Shown piece after piece: positions 33,612-44,966 of a DNA stretch of 64,000 nucleotides. Below the pieces are notes generated by a model. That model worked only from the letters and a program-made list of their open reading frames with translations. It had not been told where the DNA came from and made no database searches. The position numbers were made by a program, and so were the translations under genes. Origin of the DNA: Notolepis coatsorum (Eukaryota > Chordata > Actinopteri > Aulopiformes > Paralepididae); NCBI GenBank assembly GCA_963971535.1, contig OZ020593.1, positions 17,487,919 through 17,551,918 on the forward strand, given 5' to 3'. Position 1 is the first letter of the stretch, and each line of letters starts with the position of its first letter.

Positions 33612-34056
33612 CCTTGATCATGTACAGCAGCATCTCGGACAGCTGGGGATCCTCGTTCAGGTTCACCAGGTTGGGCAGACTGTTGTCTAATTTGAAGGTC
33701 CTCTACAGTTCTTTGGTTCTCCTTGATCATGTACAGCAGCATCTCGGACAGCTGGGGATCCTCGTTCAGGTTCACCAGGTTGGGCAGACTGTTGTCTAAT
33801 TTGAAGGTCCTCTACAGTTCTTTGGTTCTCCTTGATCATGTACATCAGCATCTCGGACAGCTGGGGATCCTCGTTCAGGTTCACCAGGTTGGGCAGACTG
33901 TTGTCTTATTTGAAGACCTCTACAGTTCTTTGGTTTCTTCTCGTTTGCGGATCTCCGCCTCCTCCAGCTTCTCTCTCCAAACCCTGTGAGCCTCGGCCAT
34001 CTCTCGGTCCTGCTGGAACAGCCTCATCATCTTCGGCTCCACGCCCAGGGAGCTCA
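33612..34056 (-). pseudogene. kinesin-3 (KIF28-like) exon, disrupted, with a triplicated part
   Basis: The minus strand from a possible acceptor at 34057 reads VSSLGVEPKMMRLFQQDREM, then HRVWREKLEEAEIRKREETK, the coiled segment just before the FHA domain in kinesin-3 proteins. LPNLVNLNEDPQLSEMLLYM and IKE follow, the start of the FHA region. Two defects are visible. A TAG follows KEL (33703-33705 and its repeats). The 109-bp segment is present three times (33614-33722, 33723-33831, 33832-33940), which shifts the frame since 109 is not a multiple of three. The copy nearest the upstream coding also has a TAA. Hence a decayed gene. Confidence 0.7.
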
Positions 34057-34126
34057 CCTGGCCAGAGACTCCTGGGTCCTAGTGTCCCTCAGGTTACACA
34101 TGCATCTGTAACAGATCTGTTTGGAC

Positions 34127-34197
34127 ATGCCCCGAGTGGGAGTTGAACCCCGGTCTCCCGCGTGACAGGCGGCATCACAGACCACTATACCAAGAGG
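34127..34197 (-). tRNA. tRNA-Asp-like sequence, probably a pseudogene
   Basis: The reverse complement contains TATAGTGGTCTGTGATGCC, then GCCTGTCACGCGGGAGACCG and GGGTTCAACTCCC. The anticodon arm CCTGTCACGCGGG holds GTC (Asp), and the T arm is recognisable. The acceptor ends pair poorly and there is no CCA-compatible clean 3' end, so it is degenerate or tRNA-derived repeat material. Confidence 0.6.
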
Positions 34198-34272
34198 TGA
34201 ATTCACTTCTAAGTAATGGGTCTGGATGCCTCTGGGGAGTGAGTTTACTTGCAGTACCGCTGCCGTCCACAG

Positions 34273-35169
34273 TCACTTCACAACACTGTCCATCGTGACT
34301 GTAGGATAGACACACGGCACTCCGTTACACATCATTAGGCTTGAGTACCCAGGTATTTTCTTCTCGCTATCTGCTTCAGGCGTCTGGAGGTAACTTGTCA
34401 GTTCACCTTCAATTAGTTCTTTCTCAGAACAGGAAGAGACATCGGCTGTTTTTTTGAAGAAACTTCCAAGTGTCTTCTTGGCTTTCTTCGCTGGTGCTGC
34501 TGGGTCAGCTTCTGCTCCTTCTTGGGATGCAGACACGGTTGCGCCAGCCTGTGATGAGCTCTGCAGAGACTGCATTTCGGAAACCGCCCTGACTTTTACA
34601 TTTTCAATCTTCTCCTTGCTGATGTAGTGGGTTTTAAATCGTGGGTCAAGAAGTGATGCCATGTCCAGCAGGTCATCTGTGGCGAGGTCTGTGTATTTGT
34701 CATTGAGATAACCCATAACGGGCATCTTCATGGTTGTGGTCAGATTTGTGTCCTCTTCCTCCGGATTTAGGAGATTGGAGTTGAAGAGGTGAAGGACAGG
34801 CTTCAGGTAGGATACGCTCACGTAGTCTTCACCTGATAGTGCGTCAGTGAATTCCTGCAGTGGGCTTAGAGCCTTGTTCACCGATTCTAGGACATCAATG
34901 TCCTGCCATGTGGGCACCAAGTGCCTGCTTTTTTTGTCAGCAGCCAGGACCTGGGTTATTGCTTTCTCCTGCTCCAGCACTCTTTGGATCATCTTCTGCC
35001 TCGATCCCCACCTGGTAGGTGACTCAGTGATGAGTTTGTGTAGAGGCAAGTTCAATTCAGCTTGGGCAGCAGCCAGATCCCTCTTTTTTTTCCAGCTGAA
35101 GGAAAAGGCAGCACCCACTTTCTTGCATACAGCAATGGCTCGATCAATCCGGGGGTCTTTCACACTCTT
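34273..35169 (-). pseudogene. hAT (ZBED-like) transposase, C-terminal block
   Basis: The minus strand reads KSVKDPRIDRAIAVCKKVGA, then LITESPTRWGSRQKMIQRVL, LSPLQEFTDALSGEDYVSVS, a DDLLDMASLLDPRFK motif and a Lys-rich linker, typical of hAT/ZBED1-like transposases. It stops at 34273 without the C-terminal hAT dimerisation domain, so it is truncated. It begins after CCATAG at 35170. About 550 bp separate it from the N-terminal block, with GT and AG at the edges but phases that do not match. Confidence 0.75.
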
Positions 35170-35718
35170 CTATGGAGAAAAAGAAGTGTTTTAGAATAGC
35201 ACCATTTTCAGTAGATGGCATAATGCATTAGTAGTCTCATGTTATTATAACATTACAACAGTGCATAAAATAAGATGATATTCATCACATGCATTTAGCA
35301 TTTTTATATTATATATTAGATTTAGATTATTAGATTATATATTGCATATATTTAGCATTTCGTTTTTTTTAGATTATATTTTGTAACTATTTATTGTAGG
35401 GCAAATATAACAGAGATGGCATACATAGTATAGTACTTATCTTATTAAAAAACAAATCATTGATTAGCAAATCATGAAAATGTCAAACCACATTGTCAGA
35501 ATTGTAATGTTTATTTAAAGTTGATTGTTTACTGAAACGTTTGACTGTTTAAAAATAAATGAACCACCACACACACTCACTGTACATGACTAGTTATTTA
35601 TTTAATTGTTACATTAGATATAAATACTGATATTTTTTATGTAAATCTATAGAGACTAGTAGCTTATAACTGCTAATCGAATGCTTGTGTATACATTTAT
35701 ATGAACTATTACACTTAC
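35170..35718. other. interval splitting the hAT transposase: intron or insertion
   Basis: AT-rich. It starts GTAAGT and ends TCTCCATAG in minus orientation, so it looks like an intron, but the upstream phase (1) and downstream phase (0) disagree. It may be a real intron with a nearby indel or an AT-rich insertion. Confidence 0.5.
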
Positions 35719-36574
35719 CAATGGCCAGGTGAAGCCTGTGCCCAAAACACTGGAGTCTGGTCCACTTGTTGAAACGCAAGGCTTTGACGACGTTGGCTCC
35801 ACTGTCTGTTGTCATGCAGACATGGCGTTCTTCTCTCAGCCCCCAGGCTTGCAGCGCCTCCTTCAGACCTTCGGCGATTACTTCAGCTGTGTGGTCATCT
35901 GGGAAGTATGATGTCTGCAGGCATGTGCTGCACAACTTCCATTCACCATTAACGTAATGCACCGTTAGGCTTAAGTATGGCTCCGACGTTCGGCTTGACC
36001 ACAAATCCGTCGTGGTTGAAAAATAAGCCACGTTTTGCAGCTGGCCAGCTATGTTGGCACGCAATTCGGTGTACATGCGTGGTAAAATATTCTGTGAAAA
36101 ATATTTTCGGCCAGGCATCTCGTACCTAGCGTCCACTGTTTTTAACAGCCTCTTGAACCCCATTTTTTCCACGGTTGATAATGAAACCATGTCCTTTCCT
36201 ATGTGGAACGCTATAGCCTCTGTTATCTCTCTCCATCGCTTGCTGCTCTTTTCATGGGGGGTGCCGCTGGCAAATGATGTATTTAACGTCGTCTGTTTAG
36301 GCTGTGGTGGTTTCAAAACACTGGAGGTACTGGGGCTACCGCGCAACTTACTGCTTTTGGCATATTCTTTGGGATGTTTTCTTTTCAGGTGTGTGAAGAG
36401 GTTGGTCGTGTTTCCTCCCGTTGCCCCGACTTTAATTTTACACAGTTTGCACAGGATGGTGGTTTGACTCACGTCTGTTCGCGTGTAGCCGAACCAGGTC
36501 CATATCACAGACGTCGAACCCTTTTTTGGAATTAATTGCGAGTCCTCGCTTTCGCCTGGGTCACTCATCTTCAC
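35719..36574 (-). pseudogene. hAT (ZBED-like) transposase, N-terminal block with BED finger
   Basis: Starts at Met 36568 or just upstream. Residues about 20-70 form a BED zinc finger (CKLCKIKVGATGGNTTN, then LFTHLKRKH: Cys-x2-Cys...His-x4-His). The catalytic region follows with STTTDLWSSR and MTTDSGANVVKAL, and the block ends CFGHRLHLAIG at a GTAAGT at 35718. The spacing suits a ZBED1-like hAT transposase. Element ends: 36841-36849 reads CAGCCCTAG, consistent with a hAT terminus (GGGCTGGGCGATATGACGAT in reverse). The opposite end was not found. Confidence 0.78.
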
Positions 36575-36849
36575 CGAGCAACATGCCTCTGTCTCGGTGT
36601 GCAGTGTGGGAGTGTACTAGGACGTAATTTGCGCAAATGTGTGTGTGTGTGACTGACAATTTTTTCTCCCAGGCAGAGAGGCGAGAGGAAGAAAGCATTA
36701 TACCTTTAGTGCTTCGCTTGTCTCATTTCAGCGCGGCGGCGCCTAACGTGAGGGCAAAACATCACGATATCCACGATACGTTTAAAAAGTGTATCGTTAA
36801 TGAGCTGTACCCGATATTTATATAATATCGTCATATCGCCCAGCCCTAG

Positions 36850-37579
36850 ATGAGCACCAGTTTCCGTTTCCGGTTTGGGCGATCCGCCGATCGGCCACCA
36901 GATGGCGCTCTTGAACCGTTGGAGAGTTGAGAGGGGATCAACAGTAGATCTCAAGTCTCCGTGGGAGAAATATGATTGCGATCACAGATTTTTGAAATAT
37001 TGATCTCAATGACGTGTTACGGCGTCATTGGCAGAATTAGCATGGCGGGGAATGACGAGTTAAGTCGTCCTTGGCGATTAAAGTGTTTTTTTATCCACTT
37101 TTTCTCCCATTTTCTATATTTTCTCCCATCCCAATTTCGTATCATCCAATTCAACCCTACACTGTCACGGACGCTGTTTCTTGCCTCCCACAAGCCGGCT
37201 GCAATGTGGACTAAGTCATACATAGCACAAGTCCCCTCCGGGACTTGAGGTAACAGCAGTCGCATCTTTTCACCTGCGGAGCTCGATCTCTCAGTGGCGA
37301 GGAGTAACGCGTGGGAGGCTCACGCTGCCCCCGACACTTCCTGATTCTACTGCGCAGGAGCACCAACCGACCTGTAGGAGTCGCTGTCCACAACGCCCGA
37401 TCCCCACCCATCAGTTTCCCACCCCCTAATACGGCCAATGTGTATTAGTACGGACGACCAGCTAAACTGAAAGCAAATGTGGAGCGCTGGGCTCGAACTG
37501 ACGAGCCCAGCATCTCCAGCATTTCGTGGCGAGCGCCTTGCCCACTACGCCACGTAGCCGCCCCTTGGCGATTAAAGTG
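36850..37579. mobile_element. TTAA MITE (copy A), right part, interrupted by the hAT element and a SINE
   Basis: It matches inside copy B (37672-38618) in opposite orientation: CGATCCGCCGATCGGCCACC, AGATGGCGCTCTTGAACCG, CATGGCGGGGAATGACG. The right end GGCGATTAAAGTG abuts TTAA at 37580-37583 and is split by the SINE at 37088-37562. The left end is lost at the hAT boundary near 36849. Confidence 0.78.
37088..37562 (-). mobile_element. tRNA-derived SINE, family 2, full length
   Basis: Minus orientation. The head (GGCGGCTACGTGGCGTAGTG) is at about 37540-37562, the core CGACTCCTACAGGTCGGTTG near 37370, and the tail GGGAGAAAATATAGAAAATG near 37105. A 19-bp target duplication CCTTGGCGATTAAAGTGTT flanks it (37069-37087 and 37563-37581); it is the terminus of the TTAA MITE. 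Closely similar copies are at 54280-54762 and 60679-61156. Confidence 0.93.
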
Positions 37580-37671
37580 TTAAGGTCCCCTGAGTTTGCT
37601 CAGAACAGGGTAAATCTGCATTTTGCTATGATGCCCCTCTAACTCATTGAATGAACTCCAACAGTCCTTAA

Positions 37672-38618
37672 CACTTTAATCGCAGAAGACGCTGGAACAC
37701 GTCATTCCCCGCCATGCTTATTCTGCCGATGACACTGGACAGCGTCTTTGATATCAATATTTCAAAAATCTGTGATCGAAATCATATTTCTCCCCCGGAG
37801 ACATTATATGTACTGGTGAGCCCCTGTCAACTCTAACGGTTCAAGAGCGCCATCTGGTGGCCGATCGGCGGATCGCCCAGGGAAGAAACAGGAAGTGGAA
37901 GCTGGTGCTCATTTCAATTTGGTCCGATCACTCGCTATAGGTCCCGGGACTCGAGCTCGACACAATGGATAGCGATCCGTTGCCAATAACTCGATAAACA
38001 ACATGATTTGGACGTATATACTATTATACAACCTGGAAATGGATCGGGTATTTCTACATCCCATAATAGAAAAAATTCTGTTCCACGCTCATCTCCCAAC
38101 GGCGAGAGGAAGCTACAGTGAGTTTCAGCGTTATTTTTTAATGTCTTTTATACTAACTGCTCTAATGATCATATCACCCACACTAGATGAATGATATAAC
38201 GTTGCCCACGGAATTATAAACGACCCCCCGCCCATCCGGTCAACATCAGATCATACCTAGTAACTTCTAGAAGTACGTGCAGTTGAAATTTTTTATCTCG
38301 CACAGATTCCTACCAAACTGTATTTGATCATCAATATAATGCATTTAGGGCTATAAATCAAGTTCTGGAGTAAGCTGCAGAAAACGATAAAAACATACTT
38401 ATACTTTAGACCGTATTTTAGTATGAATATGTGAATGAAAAAGTATAACGTTGCTACACCCTGAACAATAGATATAGGACTTTGAATGGGCCATGGTAAT
38501 GTCAATTTAGCAATACAATTTAAAAAGTTATAGCCCTGCAAAGAAGGGGAACTTCTCCATGTTAAATAGGGCTGGCGAGGGATGGTAAATTATGAATTTA
38601 ACCCCGGCGATCAAAGTG
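37672..38618. mobile_element. TTAA MITE, copy B (complete)
   Basis: Flanked by TTAA at 37668-37671 and 38619-38622. Ends CACTTTAATCGC and GGCGATCAAAGTG form an inverted repeat. 947 bp, no transposase. The interior has CCGATCGGCGGATCGCCC, TTATAAACGACCCCCCGCCC and AACGATAAAAACATACTTA. TTAA targets and short TIRs fit piggyBac-type MITEs. Confidence 0.88.
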
Positions 38619-38622
38619 TTAA

Positions 38623-40475
38623 CACTTTCAGTGCCGGCCGTGTTTTTCTTTTTACCCCCTTGAATGCCGCCACCCACTTCAATGATAGCGTTAAAAACGC
38701 ATAATCTATGTTTTAAATTATGGCTATGTGTCTAATCTGCCCGTCGCTTATCAATGACTTGTTTGCAGTCAACATTGTCGAAACGGATTTTTTTTTAATC
38801 GGTTCATATCCTTTTTATAGCATTTCGAAAAGCTATCATTTTCTCGAAAATTTATGGAAAATAGAAAGATTCCGTCATAAACGGCATTTATTGGAATATT
38901 CTCGAATACACTAGACACGTTGTCATTTGTCGGCCTATTTATGAATCGTTTTCAAATAAACGCTAGATTATCGATAGTATATGTGTACTTATGCACGCTA
39001 TAGAAGCGAACTTAGAAATCGATTCTCTTATTTCCTCAAAGCACACATATACACATACGGGACACGCTGTTATCTCAGTGAAAACAGCTCTGATTATCCT
39101 AAAACTGGTAACATAGACTTACCTTTAAAAGGATAAAGATATTCTCTTGGATCTTCCACTTATACTGTAAATTAACCCTGGGTTTTTAATTGAATGTCGG
39201 CTTGGTGAGCAGAGATGAGACACGAGTCAGATGGCAGTCCACAGTTTACTGAACTTCTCACAGACACAGGACAATAAGCATAGATCACAATCTGGACTCC
39301 AGGCATATGTACATCCACGCAGGGAGAGCACAGTTGCACAGGAGCCCCGATAATACAGAAGTCAGCTCATTTATACATTTGTCGTTGGACACCCCTCCTC
39401 CTGGCTTAATGATTATAGTTGTCACCATCATAGCTGAGGACAAAGAGAAACACGCGGGAAGAGAAGGTAGAGGGAGGGGTATTTTCAGTACGTGCCTTTC
39501 ATTAAGGGTGGGGGCCGAACAATAATTGGTCTCTGGGGTCCCCCGCATTTGGGCGGGTTGTGTATCTGTGTGTATATGTTTGTGTATGGGTTTGAGTGAG
39601 TGTGTGCGAGACTCGAGTTCATGTCCTCACTCTAGTAATTTGTCTTTAACTCCGTGCTATTCATGACATTTTTGTGATACTTAAGCAACCAAGTGGTGGC
39701 CATAAATTCTATGTGTGTTTATCTGTGTGTATGTTTGTGTGAAACTAACTGTCTATCGGTGTGTATGTGAGTGGGTGCGTGCATGTGAGACGGCCAGGGC
39801 TTCAGACGCAAGCAGCAAGAGGAGATGTGCGCGTGCGTGCACATGTGTGTGTGGAGAGGGGCCCAGAGCCAAAAGGTCAGCAGGTCAAACCAAACTGTGT
39901 GTGGAAAAGAGACTGGGCTTCGGCCTGCACCACGGGTCAGCAGGTCGAACCAAATGCATTAGAGGAGAAGGCAGACTCAGCGAGGGTGGGTTTAATGGTT
40001 TAAATATTAATTCTATCACCTTATCAAAAGGGTATGACAGGAATTTTGATGGTTGATTATCTTTCACCTTAGATCAGATGTTCTCCAAAAAGATTATTCC
40101 AATTCCTGATAGCCATTCCAAATATCGATCGCGTTTATTGATTGATTATTGGCTGCTGTAAATATATATTCCAGGCTGCTTTCCATCTCGCGATCACTTC
40201 CCTCTTCATCAGATCCCTCGCCAGCATAGTGGAGCCAGTAGGCTCCCCCCCACAGATCCACCAGTGTAATCGAATGGCCTGCAGTTGCACAGGGATAGAC
40301 GATAGGGGGCGGTATTTTCCCATCGGAGCTCCTAGAGGGGCTGCTGTACCAACGGGAGACTCGGTTGATGAAATATGAATTCAGATCGCTAATAAAAAAA
40401 AACGACAATTGAAGTCGTCGGCACTCAACGGGGGGCATGAAATAACGACATAACACGTCGCTGGCACTCAAAGTG
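38623..40475. mobile_element. TTAA MITE, copy C (second family, with extra internal DNA)
   Basis: Flanked by TTAA at 38619-38622 (shared with copy B) and 40476-40479 (shared with the next element). Ends CACTTTCAGTGCC and GGCACTCAAAGTG are inverted. It resembles 49067-49995 over most of that copy's length (GTGTTTTTCTTTTTACCCCC, CATTTGTCGGCCTATTTATG). Relative to that copy it carries about 0.9 kb of extra sequence at roughly 39127-40066. Confidence 0.87.
39127..40066. other. about 940 bp extra sequence inside copy C
   Basis: Present here but absent from the related element at 49067-49995, where flanking sequence is contiguous (CTTACCTGAGATCAG). It contains TG-rich microsatellite-like stretches (39555-39590, 39700-39760) and a duplicated GTCAGCAGGTC(A/G)AACCAAA at 39876-39953. 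No coding region, terminal repeat or target duplication was clear. Confidence 0.55.
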
Positions 40476-40479
40476 TTAA

Positions 40480-40841
40480 AGGAACATGCCAACAAATAAA
40501 ACTGCTTTTTAGGTGATGAAATCACTGCGCCCAGGCAGCAGTGGTTCAAAAAATTGTTGAGTATACATCTGCTTAGAAAACTAAAATGTAAACTTTTTAA
40601 ATACACAGGTCACAACATGTTTACAGGAAAGTTTTGGAGTTGTATTTGGAGTGTATTTCGTGACTGTTGGGAACTAGGCTACACTGGCACACCTACTTCC
40701 AGTGAATGACACTAAGCTAGGCTAACGGTGCAGCTGTTCCCTAAGCCTAATGCATGCACAGAGAAGAAACGGGTATCTGCTTGTCTAACTCCAGGGTAGA
40801 TGGTAAATAAGCTTATTTCCCAAAAAGTTGGCATGTTCCTT
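40480..40841. mobile_element. short TTAA-flanked MITE (third family)
   Basis: Starts AGGAACATGCCAAC and ends GTTGGCATGTTCCTT, flanked by TTAA at 40476-40479 (shared with copy C) and 40842-40845. About 362 bp, non-coding. Confidence 0.8.
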
Positions 40842-40845
40842 TTAA

Positions 40846-42094
40846 AGTTTGAGATTCTCATAATTTAAAACCATGATCTACAACCATTGTCAATCAAGTT
40901 TTGCAATTTTTATCTTGATGGAGGGTCAATACCAGAACCAAGTACGATATCATACAAATAAAACAGCTTTTTAAGTGAACTTTCCAATACCTTTAAATCA
41001 CACTGCCGTAGCTGTCTATCATCAATGAATATAATTAATGTCCATTTTTATATACGCTGACACAGAAACATGCCATGAAGACCACAGACAATCAAATCAG
41101 ACCTGCGTACGGCATCAGCGATGTAAAAGTACGACCTGCCGTGATGAAAACTGAAAGAAAATCAATGGATGCAGTTTGAAAGGGAGCGTTTGCTAGGCTG
41201 GAGACCCTCAAACACGACGCATCAATAACCCAGCAGGTCACCAACTATCCATCACAACTCTCTATAGTTGTTTGAAAATAGATTTCTATTTTTCTGTTTT
41301 TTGATAAAACATCCCTTCCTCTGTGCTTTCATCGCAGAGTTGACTGACTGCTTATTGCTTCAGGACACCAGATTCAGATTTATTGTCACACCTTGTTTCA
41401 TTTCTTGGCTCCTCTGCCTGTGACGTCAATAAAACAGGACAACGGGGGAAAAAGCAATAGAAATAGCATCGGTAATAGCAGCAGAAACAATGAAATATCT
41501 CTTATTTACAATACTGTTATTTACAATATAATCACATTGTGGGTGTAATGTGTGCAGAGTGGCAGCATAAACAATGGTAAGGCTCTTGAGATGTGTCGAG
41601 GTCCACGGGCCAACTATCTGTATATTTGCATTTTCATCTGAGCCTGCAGGCTGAATTCATGTATGTCACATATATCTGACTATATTCAATATCCAAATTG
41701 TCAAGGTTATCAATAATATCCAATAAGGAAAGGTAGGAAACATCTGTTTATTCAAAAGTTAATCAAGCTTAAGTTACAGACAGGTATACGTTGCAAGGAA
41801 ACATTTACATTGCAACGGGCAGAATCCACTTCTACATTCTGCAAGGAACACAAAGACTGAGTTTCCTATATGTCGTCACTAAGCCAATGAAAATGTTTCT
41901 TCAGAAAATAGTATCCGAGAAACAAGACTGACACAAGACCAAATAAAGAAATAGGTATTGGTCAGCTAGTTAGGATTGGATTACAGCTGAGCTCAAAATT
42001 TTTAGAACAAAAAAATATTGTGTATGGGCACACATGGAATCTGTCAGCTTTAACACAGTAGAAAACACTACATTTTAAGTAATCTACAATAGAT
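40846..42094. other. no gene recognised
   Basis: AT-rich, no credible coding frames or element ends by eye. Confidence 0.5.
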
Positions 42095-42190
42095 ACAATT
42101 ATAGACGGATAGATGGATAGATAGATTGGTGGATAGATAGATGGATAGATAGATGGATAGATAGATAGATATGGTAGATGGATAGATGGA
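42095..42190. repeat. GATA microsatellite
   Basis: Imperfect (ATAG/GATA)n with GGATA variants. Confidence 0.9.
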
Positions 42191-42214
42191 TACTGTGACG
42201 GGGTCCTTCTCCTC

Positions 42215-42400
42215 TCCTAGACAGGGTCAATTTTCAGAAAATCATAACCCTGAAGGCATTTCGTGTTTATTTTTGGTACACAACATTTCTAGGGGTATTA
42301 AGGGGTGCTGAATCCAAATCTGCTGTATACCAAGCTCAAAAATGTCAAATAAGGCCTCAAAATTGAGAAATCCAACATGGCCGCCAGTGCCAGGCTGAAA
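42215..42400 (-). repeat. copy 1 of a conserved dispersed repeat
   Basis: Nearly identical, in inverted orientation, to 48275-48470. Over about 140 bp (CCATGTTGGATTTCTCAAT to ACACGAAATGCCTTCAG) I count only two or three differences. Both copies translate to the same roughly 45-residue frame (FEALFDIFELGIQQIWIQHP). Unknown family; no recognised protein. Confidence 0.75.
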
Positions 42401-42869
42401 TCTATTTAAGTGCATATCTTTCTGACTAAACAACGTAGAAACATGAATGAAATGTGTTTTTATATGTTTGCATACATGATGAATTTAAAATCATATCCTG
42501 ATTTTAGATCAGTTGTGAAAATGTTGCTTGAAACTCATATTTATAGCAGAAACTGTGGTCGTTATTGATGCATAACTCATCAACCAAATAAGAAAGAAAA
42601 GCAGGATGATCCCAGGCCATGGATTTATTCATCAAACTCTTTTCTCTTGCATTTTTTATCAACATGCCATTTATGCAAATTAGATAGTCCTTAATATGCG
42701 TACAGTATCTTAGGTACAGTCATTTATTGTCAGTCATCAATCGTATTCAGGCAGGTGTCGCAGGTGTCTTGCAGTTGCATGATTCATCCAATGCCACTTT
42801 TCCTGAATAGAATAGAATAGATTATAATATAATAAAATAAAAAGATTATTTTACCATATAAATATAAGT
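42401..42869. other. no gene recognised
   Basis: Flank of the repeat and of the LINE 3' end; AATAGAATAGA and TATAATA short repeats at 42806-42840. Nothing else supported. Confidence 0.45.
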
Positions 42870-43301
42870 GAATGTTCAAGTTTCTTTATTAGTTGTCATA
42901 CAGCATACAGAATACTTTGCATGAAATGTTTCTTTCTGTGTTGCTCCTGAGAGTGTGCTAGATAATAACAAGATAGTAAAAAATAAGTATAATAATTATA
43001 AAATAGAACGTCAAGAAGTCAAGTACGTAAACAAGTGTAAACAACAAAATTGTTCAGTGTATCTATATATACAGTATGTACAGCTGGTACAAAAATGGTG
43101 AGGTATAGCTTAGCTTGTGGTGCCACCTTGTAGTGGTGAGGTGCAATAAGGAATAAGAATGATGTGCAATTTCCTTACCAATAATATAAATATAAAGTGT
43201 AAAGTGTGTCTAAAGTGGTAAAGTGGGTACTACAGTGTTGTTTATTTAAGTGAGTGTATGTGCGCTGTGGGTGTGTTGATGGTTTGCTTATTGTTCATTG
43301 T

Positions 43302-44440
43302 TCATTCATTGAGCATCCTGATGGCCTGGGGATAGAAGCTCCTTCTGAGTCTCTCTGTGCTTGCCATGAGACTCCGGTATCGCTTGCCTGACCGCAGCAG
43401 TTCAAAGAGGCAGTTGTTTAAGTGGCTGGAGTCTTTGATTATTCTCTTAGCCTTGCCCATGCACCGCTTGTTGTAAATGTCTTGGAGAGTGGGAAGCCCA
43501 CCTTCAATTGTGCGTTCGGCTGAACGGGCCACTCTCTGTAGTCTGCTGCGGTCTTGTGCAGTGCTATTCCCAAACCAGGAGGTGATATTGCCAGTCAGGA
43601 TGCTCTCTATTGTGCATGAGTAGAAGTTCTTGAGGATCTTCTGACTCACGTTGAACTTCCTTAAGCGCCTAAGGAAGTAGAGGCATTGTCGTGCCTTCTT
43701 GATAACACTGTCAATGTGTGTGGTCCATGTCAAGTCCTCGGATATGTGGACTCCGGGGTACTTAAAACTGTTCACTCTCTCAACCGGTGCCCCGTTGATG
43801 CTGAGGGGGCTGTAGTCCCTGACCCCGACCTCCTAAAGTCCACAATCATCTCCTTTGTTTTGCTGACGTTCAGGGAGAGGCTGTTCTCTTGACACCATCC
43901 CGCTAGAACCTTAACCTCTTCCAGGTAGGCCCTCTCGTCGTTTGCAGAGATCAGGCCCACCACTACTGTGTCGTCAGCAAATTTTATGATTGTGTTGTTG
44001 TTCCGCTGTGCCACACAGTCATGTGTGTACAGGGAGTGGAGGAGGGGACTCAGGACACAGCCCTGGGGGGCCGCTATGTTGAGAGTGATGGATGAGGAGG
44101 TGCAGTTGCCTGCCCTCACCACCTGGGGTTTGCCCGTCAGGAAGTCCAAGACCCACTGGCAGAGGTCATAGTTCAAGCCCAGGTCCCCAGTTTGGAGGGG
44201 ACTATGGTATTGAATGCTGAGCTGTAGTCGATGAATAGCATTCTCACATAGTTCCCCTGCCTCTTGTCCAGGTGTGATGCTGCTGTGTGCAGCTCATGGG
44301 CTATGGCGTCCTCCGTGGACCTGTTGGGGCGGTATGCAAATTGCAGGGGGTCCAGGTTGATGGGGAGGGAGGAACAGATGTAGCCCTTCACTAGCTTCTC
44401 AAAGCACTTCATGGCTATGGAGGTGAGAGCTACAGGGCGG
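43302..44440 (-). pseudogene. LINE reverse transcriptase and C-terminal region
   Basis: The minus strand carries [86 protein letters not shown] (catalytic FADD) and [20 protein letters not shown]. It ends RLQRVARSAERTIEGG, IIKDSSHLNNCLFELLRSGK and a stop at 43302. The single protein is broken by frame changes near 44175 and 43775. Reverse transcription at the target site would be its job. Confidence 0.88.
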
Positions 44441-44443
44441 TAG

Positions 44444-44966
44444 TCAGTTGGATTTTTTGGGTACAGGGATAATGGTGGACTTCTTCAGACAGGTGGGGAT
44501 GACAGCCTGTTCTAAGGACAGGTTAAATATGTCAGTGAATACCGGGGCCAGTTGGTCGGCACAGACTTTTAGGACACGGTCGGGGATACCGTCTGGTCCT
44601 GCTGCCTTCCTGATATTCACTTTCTTAAACGTCCTCCTCACCTCATGTTCTGTTATCCTGAACACTGAGTCTCCATCAGCAGTGCCCCCCCCCCTCCATT
44701 GCAGTGGTTTGTAGGCTGGTGCTGTTATTCCCAGCCTCAAACCTCGCATAGAAGATATTGAGATAATTTGCCAGTTGGATGTCACTGTTCAGTTTGAGGG
44801 AGGTGCCTTTGTAATCTGTCATCGTTCTGAGGCCCTGCCACATACCTCTACAGTCAGCCTGTTCATATTGAAGTTCAATTTGATCCCTGTAGCGCATTTT
44901 TGCTTCTATTACTGTCCTCCTAACATTGTATCTCGCCACCTTGTGGTCATTCATGTTGCCTGTCAC
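44444..44966 (-). pseudogene. LINE linker and start of reverse transcriptase
   Basis: After the hAT MITE the LINE resumes on the minus strand with NMNDHKVARYNVRRTVIEAK, YRDQIELQYEQADCRGMWQG and LRTMTDYKG. Following a frame change near 44690 come [39 protein letters not shown]. This is the RT N-terminus (KAxGPDGIP). Confidence 0.85.
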
